Source: Oscillospiraceae bacterium (GTDB lineage: Bacteria; Bacillota; Clostridia; Oscillospirales; Acutalibacteraceae). Taken from it: a stretch of 64,000 nucleotides of DNA. Positions within the stretch are counted from its first letter, which is position 1. Each line of letters begins with the position of its first letter. The stretch lies in contig SVPD01000001.1 in NCBI GenBank assembly GCA_015066045.1, forward strand, positions 62,001-126,000. The letters run 5' to 3'. Under the pieces are notes generated by a model. That model worked only from the letters and a program-made list of their open reading frames with translations, ran no database searches and was not told the origin of the DNA. Both the position numbers and the translations under genes were made by a program. Below are positions 8,988-19,142 of this stretch, piece after piece.

Positions 8988-10835
8988 ATGAGCGAAAAAA
9001 ATCAAAAGACAAACAGTAACCAGAAAACCAAGCAGACTCAGAAGCAGCATAACACCGCTAAAAATACGGCAGTAAAAAATAAATCAAACAAGCCTTTAAA
9101 CTTCAAAAAGAAAAAAACGCAGCAGGAGGCTCCGTCCAGACGCAAAAATGCAGGACAGAATAAAAACAAAAAGAAGGCAAGCCCCGTCAGAATTGCCTTT
9201 CTCGGCGGCCTTAATGAGGTAGGCAAAAACATTACTCTTTTTGAATATAAAAACGATATAATCCTCGTCGATTGCGGCCTTGCCTTCCCCGATGAGGATA
9301 TGCCGGGCATCGACCTCGTAATCCCTGATTTCACTTATATCGAAAAAAACGCAGACAAGGTCAGAGGTATTTTCATCACTCACGGACACGAGGACCATAT
9401 CGGCTCTCTTGCCTATCTGCTCAGAAATGTAAATGTACCCGTTTACAGTACCAGACTTACTAACGGACTCATCGAATGTAAGCTTAAGGAGCACGGACTT
9501 TTCGGCTCTGCGAAGCTTAATGTGGTCAAAGCAGGCGAGACTGTTAAGGTCGGCGGCTTTACCGTGGAGTTTATACACGTTAACCATTCCATACCCGATG
9601 CGGTAGGCTTCGCCATAAAATGTGAGGGCGGCACCGTGGTACACACGGGCGACTTTAAAATCGACTCTACTCCCATCGACGGCGGTATGATAGATATTTC
9701 ACGCTTTTCCGAGCTCGGTAAAGAGGGTGTTCTGTGTATGATGGCAGACTCTACCAATGCGGAAAGACCGGGCTATACCGAAAGCGAAAGAAAGGTAGGC
9801 GACTCCTTTGAGCTTCTTTTCAGAAAGGCTCAGAAGAGGAGAATTATCGTCGCTACCTTCGCCTCAAACATCCACCGTGTGCAGCAGATTATCAATGTGG
9901 CTGAACGCTTCGGCAGAAAGGTCGCACTTTCGGGCAGAAGTCTGGAAAACGTAGTGGCCATAAGTGCTGAGCTCGGCTATCTTAAGGTGCCTGACGGCAT
10001 CCTTATAAAGCTCGATATGATAAACCGCTACAGTGACGAGCAGGTGGTTCTTATCACCACGGGCAGTCAGGGTGAGCCTATGTCAGCTCTGACCAGAATG
10101 GCTCTTTCCGACCACAGAAAGGTCGCTATCGGACCTAATGATTATGTTATCATTTCCGCCACACCCATTCCGGGCAACGAAAAGACTGTGGGCAGAGTAG
10201 TAAACGAGCTTATGAAGCTTGGTGCTGAGGTGGTTTACGAAAAAATGTACGACGTGCACGTTTCGGGACACGCCTGCCGTGAAGAGCTTAAGCTTATGCT
10301 GAGCATCGTAAAGCCGAAATATTTTATTCCCGTACACGGTGAGCAGAAGCATATTCAGAAGCACGCTGAGCTCGCTATGTCCATAGGTATCGATAAAAAC
10401 AATATTATTCTTGCCGATAACGGTACTCAGGTGGAAATCTGCGAAGATTATATAAAGGCTGTGGCTAATGTGCCGGCAGGCAAGGTATTCGTGGACGGCT
10501 CGGGCGTAGGTGACGTAGGCTCTGTGGTTCTGCGTGACCGTAAGCATCTGGCCGAGGACGGCATAATTATCGTTGTTGCCACTCTTGACGGTGTTACGGG
10601 TGAGCTCGTTTCGGGCCCCGAGGTAGTATCCAGAGGCTTTGTATTCGTGAAAGAATCAGAGGAGCTTATCTGCGATGCCAGAGATACCGCATATGAAACG
10701 ATTATGCGTTGCTTTGATAAAAATATAAGAGACTGGGGTGCCATAAAAGGCAGAATCAGGGACGACATTTCCAGACTTATGTATGAGAGAACCAAAAGAA
10801 GTCCTATGATTTTACCCATTCTTATGGAGATTTAA
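8988..10835 (+). CDS. rnj: Ribonuclease J with Lys/Gln/Asn-rich N-terminal extension
   Basis: Metallo-beta-lactamase/beta-CASP motifs: THGHEDHIGS, HTGDFKID, TGSQGEPMSAL, VHVSGHA, PVHGEQKH. Confidence 0.93.
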   Translation: MSEKNQKTNSNQKTKQTQKQHNTAKNTAVKNKSNKPLNFKKKKTQQEAPSRRKNAGQNKNKKKASPVRIAFLGGLNEVGKNITLFEYKNDIILVDCGLAFPDEDMPGIDLVIPDFTYIEKNADKVRGIFITHGHEDHIGSLAYLLRNVNVPVYSTRLTNGLIECKLKEHGLFGSAKLNVVKAGETVKVGGFTVEFIHVNHSIPDAVGFAIKCEGGTVVHTGDFKIDSTPIDGGMIDISRFSELGKEGVLCMMADSTNAERPGYTESERKVGDSFELLFRKAQKRRIIVATFASNIHRVQQIINVAERFGRKVALSGRSLENVVAISAELGYLKVPDGILIKLDMINRYSDEQVVLITTGSQGEPMSALTRMALSDHRKVAIGPNDYVIISATPIPGNEKTVGRVVNELMKLGAEVVYEKMYDVHVSGHACREELKLMLSIVKPKYFIPVHGEQKHIQKHAELAMSIGIDKNNIILADNGTQVEICEDYIKAVANVPAGKVFVDGSGVGDVGSVVLRDRKHLAEDGIIIVVATLDGVTGELVSGPEVVSRGFVFVKESEELICDARDTAYETIMRCFDKNIRDWGAIKGRIRDDISRLMYERTKRSPMILPILMEI

Positions 10836-10838
10836 AAT

Positions 10839-12800
10839 ATGAAAAGATTATGGAAAGCCTATGATGTGTCTATAATATCCTTTGTGGCCGGTATTGCTTT
10901 TTTTGCTGCGGTGCTGCTGTATAACAGAAATGCGGGTATTATAGGTCTCGTAGCAGTCTGTGCCCTTATGGCAGGCAAAATAAGCTACCATAACCGTCGT
11001 AAATCCAAATTGCTCAGTAAAATCAGCACGGTTTACGACGAGCTTAATTTCGGCCCGGGCAAAGCCTTTGACAAGCTGACAGTGCCCTGTGTCGTCGTGG
11101 AGAGTGACGGCACTGTTATCTGGTTTAACAGTAGCTTCGCTTCCGATTTCAAAATTACCAAGGAAACCAGAAATGTCAAAATACAAACTCTTCTTAAAAA
11201 GGAAAATATTTCTGATATGCTGGAGGGGCGTGGCTATTCCGTTTATTCCCACGGAAATTACTTCTCTGTTTTTACTAATGAAATCGACATCGGTGAGGGC
11301 GAGATAATTTATCTGATTTATTTTTTCAATCAGACCGATCTGAAGGAAACGGAAAAGAAATATTACGACTCCCGACCGTCCGTTATGCTTACTGTCATCG
11401 ATAATGCAGATGAGGTTTACCAGAATTTCAAAGAGAGCGATTGCACCTCCATTTTCAGCTATACGGAGCAGATGATTGACGACTGGGCCTCGTCCTACGG
11501 TTGTCTGTGCAGAAAATTTTCCAATGCCCGAATGCTGATTTTCGCTGAGGAAAAAAATCTTCAGAATATGATAAAGGATAAATTTTCTGTTCTGCAGGAT
11601 GTGCGCAGCTTTACTTACGAGGGCAAAAGCACAGATATTTCACTTTCCATAGGTGTAGGTAAAAGTGACGATATCATCGAAGCGAATAAATTTGCCAGAC
11701 AGGCACTGGATATGGCTCAGAGCCGTGGCGGTGATCAGGTGGCCATTAAAAAGGATACCGAGTATGTTTTTTACGGCGGTGTTTCCGAAGGCTTTGAAAA
11801 GAGAAACAAGGTCAGAACAAGACTTATCGCTAAAACTATGGCTGAGATTATTTCGGACTGTGACAATGTGCTCATTATGGGACATCGCTTCTCCGATTTC
11901 GACTCACTCGGCTCCTCCATCGGTATGATGAGCATAGCAGAGCATTTTTCGAAGCCTGTTCATATAGTTATAAATGAAAAAAATACACTGGCAGGCCCTC
12001 TTCTCGAGCTTTTTAAAGAGGAAAAGGGCACCTCGGGCTTGCTTCATCCGTCCGAGGCTGACGGAGAGGTTACTGAAAATACCCTTCTTATAATTACCGA
12101 TACACATAAGCAGAGCTTCACTGAATGTCCCGAGCTCGCAGACAAGGTAAAAAAGGTAATGGTAATAGACCACCACAGAAAATCCGTGGGATTTATGGAA
12201 GATACTGTTATGTTTTATCACCTTCCCGGCTCATCCTCAGCCTCTGAGATGGTAGCTGAAATAGCCCAGTATGTGGATAACGAGCCGGTAATAAAACGCT
12301 TTGAGGCTACGGCTCTTCTGTCAGGAATAATGCTTGACACACGTAATTTTATTCTCAGAGCGGGTGTCCGTACCTTTGAGGCTGCGGCATATCTTCGCTC
12401 CCGAGGTGCCAATACAGTCGAGTGTAAAAAGCTGTTTTCTAACGATATGGGGCTTTTCAGAAACAGAAACTCCATTATCGATATGGCTCAGGAATATAAA
12501 AACTGCGCGATATCATTTGTGGAAGATGAGTTTGACGGCATCAGACTCGTTACCTCTCAGGCGGCTGATGAAATGCTGAATATCGACGGAATAAAAGCTT
12601 CCTTTGTAGTTTTCAGCCAGAACGGCGGAGTCAATATTTCAGCCAGATCCTACGGAGAGATAAATGTTCAGCTGATTATGGAAAGTCTCGGCGGGGGAGG
12701 ACATCAGACTATGTCTGCCTGTCAGCTCGGTCGGATTACTATGGAAGTGGCTGAGAAAACGCTTAAAAGAGCAATAGACGATTATTATGACAATTTATAA
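10839..12800 (+). CDS. gdpP: GdpP-like cyclic-di-AMP phosphodiesterase (TM + degenerate GGDEF + DHH/DHHA1)
   Basis: N-terminal TMs, GHRFSDFDSLGSSIG, DHHRKS, GGGGHQTMSACQ; followed by rplI. Confidence 0.9.
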   Translation: MKRLWKAYDVSIISFVAGIAFFAAVLLYNRNAGIIGLVAVCALMAGKISYHNRRKSKLLSKISTVYDELNFGPGKAFDKLTVPCVVVESDGTVIWFNSSFASDFKITKETRNVKIQTLLKKENISDMLEGRGYSVYSHGNYFSVFTNEIDIGEGEIIYLIYFFNQTDLKETEKKYYDSRPSVMLTVIDNADEVYQNFKESDCTSIFSYTEQMIDDWASSYGCLCRKFSNARMLIFAEEKNLQNMIKDKFSVLQDVRSFTYEGKSTDISLSIGVGKSDDIIEANKFARQALDMAQSRGGDQVAIKKDTEYVFYGGVSEGFEKRNKVRTRLIAKTMAEIISDCDNVLIMGHRFSDFDSLGSSIGMMSIAEHFSKPVHIVINEKNTLAGPLLELFKEEKGTSGLLHPSEADGEVTENTLLIITDTHKQSFTECPELADKVKKVMVIDHHRKSVGFMEDTVMFYHLPGSSSASEMVAEIAQYVDNEPVIKRFEATALLSGIMLDTRNFILRAGVRTFEAAAYLRSRGANTVECKKLFSNDMGLFRNRNSIIDMAQEYKNCAISFVEDEFDGIRLVTSQAADEMLNIDGIKASFVVFSQNGGVNISARSYGEINVQLIMESLGGGGHQTMSACQLGRITMEVAEKTLKRAIDDYYDNL

Positions 12801-12815
12801 CGGAGGTAAAATATA

Positions 12816-13256
12816 ATGAAAGTTGTATTAAAACAGGATGTTAAAGGCTTAGGCAAAAAAGGTCAGCTGGTAAACGCTTCTGACGGTTATGCCAGAAATT
12901 TCCTTTTCCCTAAAAATCTAGCAGTAGAGGCCAATGCCCAGAATATGTCTGAGCTTAAAAACCGTGAGCAGGCCGAAAAGTACAGAATTGCTACCGAAAC
13001 CGCTGCAGCCAAAAAGAACGCAGAGGAAATTTCGGGTAAAACTCTCCGTCTTACTGCCAAGGCAGGTCAGAACGGAAAGCTGTTCGGTTCCGTAACCAGC
13101 AAGGAAATCGCAGAAAAGCTTGCTGCGGATTTCGGAATCAAGGTTGACAAAAGAAAGATTGTCGTTGATGACATAAAGCAGTTCGGTACTTATGAGTTTG
13201 AAGTAAAGCTTTATCAGGGCATTTCCGCCAAACTCTTTGTAATGGTCGGCGAATAA
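12816..13256 (+). CDS. rplI: 50S ribosomal protein L9
   Basis: MKVVLKQDVKGLGKKGQLVNASDGYARNFLFPKNLA. Confidence 0.97.
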   Translation: MKVVLKQDVKGLGKKGQLVNASDGYARNFLFPKNLAVEANAQNMSELKNREQAEKYRIATETAAAKKNAEEISGKTLRLTAKAGQNGKLFGSVTSKEIAEKLAADFGIKVDKRKIVVDDIKQFGTYEFEVKLYQGISAKLFVMVGE

Positions 13257-13291
13257 TCCGGAATCAGTAAAAAGTAAATGAGGTGAAAATA

Positions 13292-14683
13292 ATGGCTGCG
13301 GAACAGTATAGTTCATATTCATCCTTTGATGATATAAATATGCCTTATTCCCTTGAAGCCGAACAGGCAGTATTAGGCTCCATCCTGATTGATCCTGCCT
13401 GCATCACACAGGTTCTTATTATAGTAAAACCGGATTATTTCTACCTGCCTCAGCATAGAGCTATTTTTACTGTTATGCAGGAGATAGATGCTCTCGGAGG
13501 AAAAATTGATCCGCTCATCGTTCTCGAAAAGCTTAAAAAAGAAAAGGTCTATGACGATGCAGGCGGAAAGCAGTATCTTTTGCAGCTTACACAGGTGGTT
13601 CCTTCTACGGAAAACGTGGAGGAATATTCCGTAATAATCCGTGAAAAATATCATATCCGCTCACTTATAAATGTTTCAAAGCGAATTATCGATGAGGCCG
13701 CCTCGTCCACTGAGCCTGCCGATACTCTGCTCGAATCTGCTGAGCAGCAGATTTACGACATCAGACAGGGCAGAGTTTCCAAAGGCCCCACCAAAATCGG
13801 TGATATCATCGTTAATGAGGTTTACGATAAGCTTCAGAAGCTGAGCTCGGCAGACAGAGACAAATATAAGGGCTATACCACAGGCTTTACTGACCTTGAT
13901 AAGGCGATTACAGGTCTTAACCGCTCTGACCTGCTGATTATCGGCGCCCGTCCCGCTATGGGTAAAACAAGTCTCGCTCTTAATCTTGCGCGAAATACTG
14001 CCATGATGGGCAAAAAGAAGGTTCTGTTCTTCTCTCTGGAAATGACGAAGGAGCAGCTCGCTCAGAGAGTTCTCTCTACCGAAGCCAGAGTAGAAAGCAC
14101 TAAAATGAGAACGGGCAACATTTCCGGTGACGAATGGGCTAAGCTTGCCACTGCCACGGCTCTGCTGAGTAACTGTGAGCTTTATTTCGACGATACATCA
14201 AATATGACCGTGTCGGAAATGAAGTCAAGAATAAGAAGATTGCGAGATGTAGATGCGGTTTTCGTCGATTATCTTCAGCTTATGAAAAGCGGTACGAGGG
14301 TAGAAAGCCGTGTTCAGGAGGTTTCGGAAATCACACGAAATCTTAAGCTTATGGCTAAAGATCTGAATATTCCTGTCGTTGTTCTGGCTCAGCTGGCACG
14401 TACCACAGAGGGCAGAGGTAAATCGCATAAGCCTCAGCTTTCTGACCTTCGTGAATCGGGCTCTATTGAGCAGGATGCCGACATTGTTATAATGCTTTAC
14501 AGAGATGAATATTATGCTACGGAAAAAGATGACGGCCCCACCGAAATGGAAAGTCCTGCCGTAAATGAAGCGGAATTCATCATCGCTAAAAACCGTCACG
14601 GCCCCACTACTACCGTTAAGGTGGCATGGAACGGTGACTACACATTGTTCTCAAATCTGGAGACTATCAGAAATGATATGTAA
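13292..14683 (+). CDS. dnaB: Replicative DNA helicase
   Basis: MPYSLEAEQAVLGSILID, GARPAMGKTSLALNLARN, DYLQLM. Confidence 0.97.
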   Translation: MAAEQYSSYSSFDDINMPYSLEAEQAVLGSILIDPACITQVLIIVKPDYFYLPQHRAIFTVMQEIDALGGKIDPLIVLEKLKKEKVYDDAGGKQYLLQLTQVVPSTENVEEYSVIIREKYHIRSLINVSKRIIDEAASSTEPADTLLESAEQQIYDIRQGRVSKGPTKIGDIIVNEVYDKLQKLSSADRDKYKGYTTGFTDLDKAITGLNRSDLLIIGARPAMGKTSLALNLARNTAMMGKKKVLFFSLEMTKEQLAQRVLSTEARVESTKMRTGNISGDEWAKLATATALLSNCELYFDDTSNMTVSEMKSRIRRLRDVDAVFVDYLQLMKSGTRVESRVQEVSEITRNLKLMAKDLNIPVVVLAQLARTTEGRGKSHKPQLSDLRESGSIEQDADIVIMLYRDEYYATEKDDGPTEMESPAVNEAEFIIAKNRHGPTTTVKVAWNGDYTLFSNLETIRNDM

Positions 14684-15983
14684 GGTTATTGATACGATTG
14701 AAAAACATCGTTTGCTCGAAGGTGTCAGCTCTGTTGCGGTCGGTGCTTCCGGCGGTGCAGATTCTATGTGCCTTCTGCATATTTTAAGTTCATTAAAGGA
14801 TAAATACGGTATAATCCTTAAAGCAGTGCATATTAATCATAATCTGCGAGGCGAAGAAGCTCTCAGAGACGAAGCCCTCGTCAGAGATTATTGCCGTGAA
14901 AAGGGGATTGAGCTTACGGTTCATTCCGTAAATGTCGCCTCTCTGTCGGCTGAGCTCGGTATCGGCACCGAGGAATGCGGAAGACGTGTCCGCTACAAAT
15001 GCTTCGGCGAGTCCGGCTGCGATGCGGTAGCGGTGGCACATTCTCTTTCGGACAGTGTCGAAACGACGGTTTATAATCTTCTTCGGGGAACTGGAATAAA
15101 AGGTCTGTGCGGCATTCCGGTAAAAAGGGAGCCCGATATAATCAGACCGCTTATTGACTGCACACGTGAGGAAATAGAGGCCTACTGTAAAAAAGAGGGT
15201 ATACCTTACGTTACCGACAGTACCAATCTCACGGATGATTATACCCGTAATTATATAAGACATAACATAATCCCGTCCTTCAGCAGGGTAAACGCCTCCT
15301 GTGTTAAAAACATATCACGTGCCTGCTCTGTTCTCAGTGAGGAAAATGACTTTATCGAAAGCTCTGCCCTTCAGCTGATAGCGGCTGCGGCCACAGACGG
15401 AGGATATGATGCACAGACCTTGGCTTCGGCTCATCCCGCTCTCAGAAAGAGAGCCATTCTTACTCTGCTGAACGAAAAAATGAGCAAGCAACCTGAATAT
15501 GTACATACCGACCTTGTAAATTCTATCATAGAAAACAGAGGCGGTAAGGTGGAAATATCTGCCGGTATGTATGCGACGGTAAAGAACGGTCTGCTCTCTT
15601 TTTCCGAAAACAAAAAAAGCGGTGGCTTTTGGTGCGTTCCCTTTGACGGCGGTAAAGCCGATAGTCCCTACGGATGCTACAGAGTTTTCAGCACCGTAAA
15701 AGATGGCGGAAATGCCGATGCTTTTGACGGGGACAAGGTTACGGGAGAGCTTATCCTTTCGTCCAGAAAAGAAGGAGACAGGTTTTTCTTCGGAAAAAGG
15801 GGGATAAGTAAAACCCTTAAAAAGCTTTTCAACGAAATGAAGATACCAGCAGACGAAAGAGATAAAATTGCCGTGCTTCGTGACGGTGAAAATATAATTT
15901 GGGTTGAGGGTGTGGGTGTAAATTTACACTATCTGCCCACAGAAAGCAGTAAAAATTTTACAGCAATAAAAAAGGAAGGATAG
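14673..15983 (+). CDS. tilS: tRNA(Ile)-lysidine synthase
   Basis: GASGGADSMCLLHIL PP-loop, HINHNLRGEEA; start ATG at 14673 overlaps the dnaB stop. Confidence 0.92.
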   Translation: MICKVIDTIEKHRLLEGVSSVAVGASGGADSMCLLHILSSLKDKYGIILKAVHINHNLRGEEALRDEALVRDYCREKGIELTVHSVNVASLSAELGIGTEECGRRVRYKCFGESGCDAVAVAHSLSDSVETTVYNLLRGTGIKGLCGIPVKREPDIIRPLIDCTREEIEAYCKKEGIPYVTDSTNLTDDYTRNYIRHNIIPSFSRVNASCVKNISRACSVLSEENDFIESSALQLIAAAATDGGYDAQTLASAHPALRKRAILTLLNEKMSKQPEYVHTDLVNSIIENRGGKVEISAGMYATVKNGLLSFSENKKSGGFWCVPFDGGKADSPYGCYRVFSTVKDGGNADAFDGDKVTGELILSSRKEGDRFFFGKRGISKTLKKLFNEMKIPADERDKIAVLRDGENIIWVEGVGVNLHYLPTESSKNFTAIKKEG

Positions 15984-15986
15984 ATT

Positions 15987-16535
15987 ATGCTTAAGGACAT
16001 TCAGGAAATTCTTGTTCCCGAACAGGAGATAAAGGAAATCGTAAAGAGGATTGCAGCACAGATAAATGAGGATTACAAGGGAAAAAATCTTCTTCTTATT
16101 TGCGTTCTCAAAGGCTCTGTCTGCTTTATGTCCGACCTTATGAAGGAAATCACCATTCCCTGCAAAATTGACTTTATGTCAGCTAAAAGCTATTACGGCT
16201 CAAGCACCTCCACTGCGGGCGTGGTAAATATCACCAAGGACATAACCTATGACATTTCGGAGTATGATATTCTTGTAATCGAGGATATATTTGACAGCGG
16301 TAAAACTCTCGAAAAGCTTATGATGGTTCTCGAGGGAAGAAATCCCAGAAGTGTAGCCTGCTGCTCTCTTCTCGATAAGCCCGAAAGAAGAGATCCTAAT
16401 GTTAAGCTTAAGCTCAAATATACCGGTAAATGCGTGCCCGATGCTTTCGTGGTGGGCTACGGTCTCGATTATAATGAGTTTTACAGAAACCTACCCTTTG
16501 TCGGCATTCTTAAGCCGGAAGTGTACACGAAATAA
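15987..16535 (+). CDS. hpt: Hypoxanthine phosphoribosyltransferase
   Basis: [32 protein letters not shown] loop; conserved tilS-hpt-ftsH order. Confidence 0.94.
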   Translation: MLKDIQEILVPEQEIKEIVKRIAAQINEDYKGKNLLLICVLKGSVCFMSDLMKEITIPCKIDFMSAKSYYGSSTSTAGVVNITKDITYDISEYDILVIEDIFDSGKTLEKLMMVLEGRNPRSVACCSLLDKPERRDPNVKLKLKYTGKCVPDAFVVGYGLDYNEFYRNLPFVGILKPEVYTK

Positions 16536-16549
16536 GGAGTGATTATATA

Positions 16550-18478
16550 TTGGAAACAAATAATAATAAGCCGGTGAAGGCGGGAAATCAGAAATGGGGG
16601 AACCTGCTCTATATCATTATCCCCGTATTTCTGGTGATTTCCCTCGCTTATTTTACCGGAGAAGGCAATAAAACAGAAAAACCTCAGTACTATCAGATAG
16701 TTCAGCTTTTCCGCACGGGTGAAGTAGATGAGTTCGCTCTGAATCTTTCCAGCGGTGCGCTCAAATACTCTCTTAAAAGCAGTGAAGAGTATGTAAACTA
16801 CACCGTACCTAATGTAGACATCTTCCTTAAGGACGTACACGATTATGTTACGGAGTACAATCTCAGCTCTGAGACTCCCATAAAATATGACTATATAAGA
16901 GGCTCGGGTAATTCCTGGTGGGCAAGCATGCTCCCGATGACTCTTCTCAGTATAGCTCTGGTAGCGGTTATGCTTTATTTCTACCGTAAAATGGGACAGA
17001 ATATAATGAACGAGAATAACCGTACCCTTTCCTTCGGTAAGGCAAGAGTAAAGCTGGGCAAGGATGAAAAGAGAAAGACAACCTTCAAGGATGTGGCAGG
17101 TGCTGACGAAGAGAAGGCAGAGCTCGAGGAAATAGTCGAATTTCTCCGCTCGCCCGAGAAATTTAATCAGCTGGGCGCCAGAATCCCCAAGGGTGTGCTT
17201 CTCGTAGGCCCTCCGGGTACAGGTAAAACCCTTCTGGCACGTGCAGTGGCAGGTGAAGCCGGAGTACCATTCTTCTCTATTTCGGGCTCCGATTTCGTCG
17301 AAATGTATGTCGGTGTAGGTGCTTCCCGAGTCAGAGACCTTTTTGACCAGGCTAAAAAGAACTCTCCGTCTATACTTTTCATCGACGAAATCGATGCCGT
17401 AGGTCGCCACAGAGGTGCAGGTATGGGCGGCGGACACGATGAAAGAGAGCAGACGCTTAATCAGCTTCTTATCGAAATGGACGGCTTCGGTGCCAATGAG
17501 GGTGTTATCATTATCGCCGCCACAAACAGACCTGACATTCTCGATCCCGCTCTTCTCAGACCGGGCAGATTTGACCGTCAGCTGACAGTTGGTGTTCCCG
17601 ATGTAAAGGGCAGAGAAGAAATTCTTAAGGTTCACGCCAAAAACAAGCCTCTCGCACCTGATGTTGACCTTAAGGTTATCGCTCAGTCCACTGCGGGCTT
17701 TACGGGTGCAGACCTCGAAAATCTTCTTAACGAGGCCGCTCTTCTCGCTGCCAAAAGAAACAAAAAGGCTATCACTATGGTTGAAATTGAAGAGGCAACC
17801 ATCAAATGTGTGGTCGGTACCGAAAAGAAATCCCGTAAGATGAGCGACAAGGAAAAAAGACTCACCGCTTATCACGAGGCAGGTCACGCTCTGGCTACTT
17901 ATTTTACTCCCGGACAGGATCCCGTTCATCAGATTTCTATCGTTCCCACTGGTATGGCAGGCGGCTTTACCATGAGTCTTCCCTCAGAGGACAGAAGCTA
18001 CCGTTCAAAGACGGATATGCTTGACGATATAGTAGTTCTTCTCGGCGGACGTGTAGCTGAAAAGGTGGTTATCGGTGACATTTCCACCGGTGCTTCAAAC
18101 GATATCGAAAGAGCGACAGACATAGCAAGGGGTATGGTTACCCGCTACGGAATGAGCGATGAGCTCGGCCCCATTATGTACGGCTCATCAAATCACGAGG
18201 TATTCCTCGGTAAGGATTACAGTAATGTCAGAAACTATTCAGAGCAGATAGCCTCCGATATTGATGCAGAGGTTAAGAAAATCATTCTTGACTCCTATAA
18301 AAAATGCCATAGCATCATCGAAGGAAATCTTGATAAGCTTACTGTTGTGGCTGAGTATCTTATCGTTCACGAAAAGGTGGACGGTGAAACCTTCATCAGA
18401 CTTATGGAGGGCGAAGCTCTCCCCGAAGCTGCTGCAGCCGATGAAGAAGCAGCCTGTGAAAATGAAAACAATGACTGA
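16550..18478 (+). CDS. ftsH: ATP-dependent zinc metalloprotease FtsH (TTG start)
   Basis: [21 protein letters not shown] region, HEAGHA zinc site. Confidence 0.96.
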   Translation: METNNNKPVKAGNQKWGNLLYIIIPVFLVISLAYFTGEGNKTEKPQYYQIVQLFRTGEVDEFALNLSSGALKYSLKSSEEYVNYTVPNVDIFLKDVHDYVTEYNLSSETPIKYDYIRGSGNSWWASMLPMTLLSIALVAVMLYFYRKMGQNIMNENNRTLSFGKARVKLGKDEKRKTTFKDVAGADEEKAELEEIVEFLRSPEKFNQLGARIPKGVLLVGPPGTGKTLLARAVAGEAGVPFFSISGSDFVEMYVGVGASRVRDLFDQAKKNSPSILFIDEIDAVGRHRGAGMGGGHDEREQTLNQLLIEMDGFGANEGVIIIAATNRPDILDPALLRPGRFDRQLTVGVPDVKGREEILKVHAKNKPLAPDVDLKVIAQSTAGFTGADLENLLNEAALLAAKRNKKAITMVEIEEATIKCVVGTEKKSRKMSDKEKRLTAYHEAGHALATYFTPGQDPVHQISIVPTGMAGGFTMSLPSEDRSYRSKTDMLDDIVVLLGGRVAEKVVIGDISTGASNDIERATDIARGMVTRYGMSDELGPIMYGSSNHEVFLGKDYSNVRNYSEQIASDIDAEVKKIILDSYKKCHSIIEGNLDKLTVVAEYLIVHEKVDGETFIRLMEGEALPEAAAADEEAACENENND

Positions 18479-18480
18479 TT

Positions 18481-18518
18481 TATATGCCTCATCCCGAGTC
18501 GGATGAGGTATATTTTTA
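18481..18518 (+). terminator. Intrinsic terminator after ftsH
   Basis: TATGCCTCATCC-CGAGTC-GGATGAGGTATA + T-tract. Confidence 0.8.
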
Positions 18519-18616
18519 TAATTTTTTAAAAAATAAATTTATTAAATTGTTGAAAATGTATTGCTCTTATGGTAAAATAAACAAATAATAGGAGAATTAT
18601 GTAAAGAGGTGAAAAT

Positions 18617-19084
18617 ATGAGCAGCGTTTCAAAGGAACATGTTAAGCAAAATTGCGGTGCGGCATATATGGTGACGGCTATTCTCGGTCTTGTACTGCTT
18701 GCAGTGAGTGTTTTTATGTATAAGTTTGTTCCCGTTTCCGACATCGCAAACAGTATCGAGCATTCAGGCAAGGATGCCTTGTATCTTCTTGCCCTTTCTC
18801 CCGTGTGTGCTCTTGTTGCGGCTGTCGCATACATTGTCGGCGGTCTGACCGATAAGGCACTCGTTAAAAATTCCGTAGTTCAGCTTGTTATCTTTATCGT
18901 TTCGGCCGTTCTTTCGGTTTTCGTGTGTGCCACATCGGCAGCTATGTTTTTTGACCAACTTTCTCTGGGCTTTGTCGCCCCTCTCGGTGACACTGTCTGG
19001 AATACTCTCGGCAATGTAAATATAATTGCAGCGGTATTGTATGCAGCGGGTAATATCTACATTTTTGCCACGGCGAGAAAATAA
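18617..19084 (+). CDS. Hypothetical integral membrane protein
   Basis: RBS (AGAGGTG) and about four hydrophobic segments. Confidence 0.6.
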   Translation: MSSVSKEHVKQNCGAAYMVTAILGLVLLAVSVFMYKFVPVSDIANSIEHSGKDALYLLALSPVCALVAAVAYIVGGLTDKALVKNSVVQLVIFIVSAVLSVFVCATSAAMFFDQLSLGFVAPLGDTVWNTLGNVNIIAAVLYAAGNIYIFATARK

Positions 19085-19142
19085 TTATGTAATCCGGCGT
19101 TATTTAACGCATAAATAAAAAAACTCTTATATGAGGTGCATT

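Noticed and set aside
14225-15263. Minus-strand ORFs antisense to dnaB and tilS
   Set aside because: Overlap conserved genes, no RBS or recognisable domains.
16481-17929. 482-aa ORF on the minus strand inside ftsH
   Set aside because: Fully antisense to the unmistakable ftsH CDS, Cys/Ser/His-rich composition and no RBS; a codon-bias shadow ORF.
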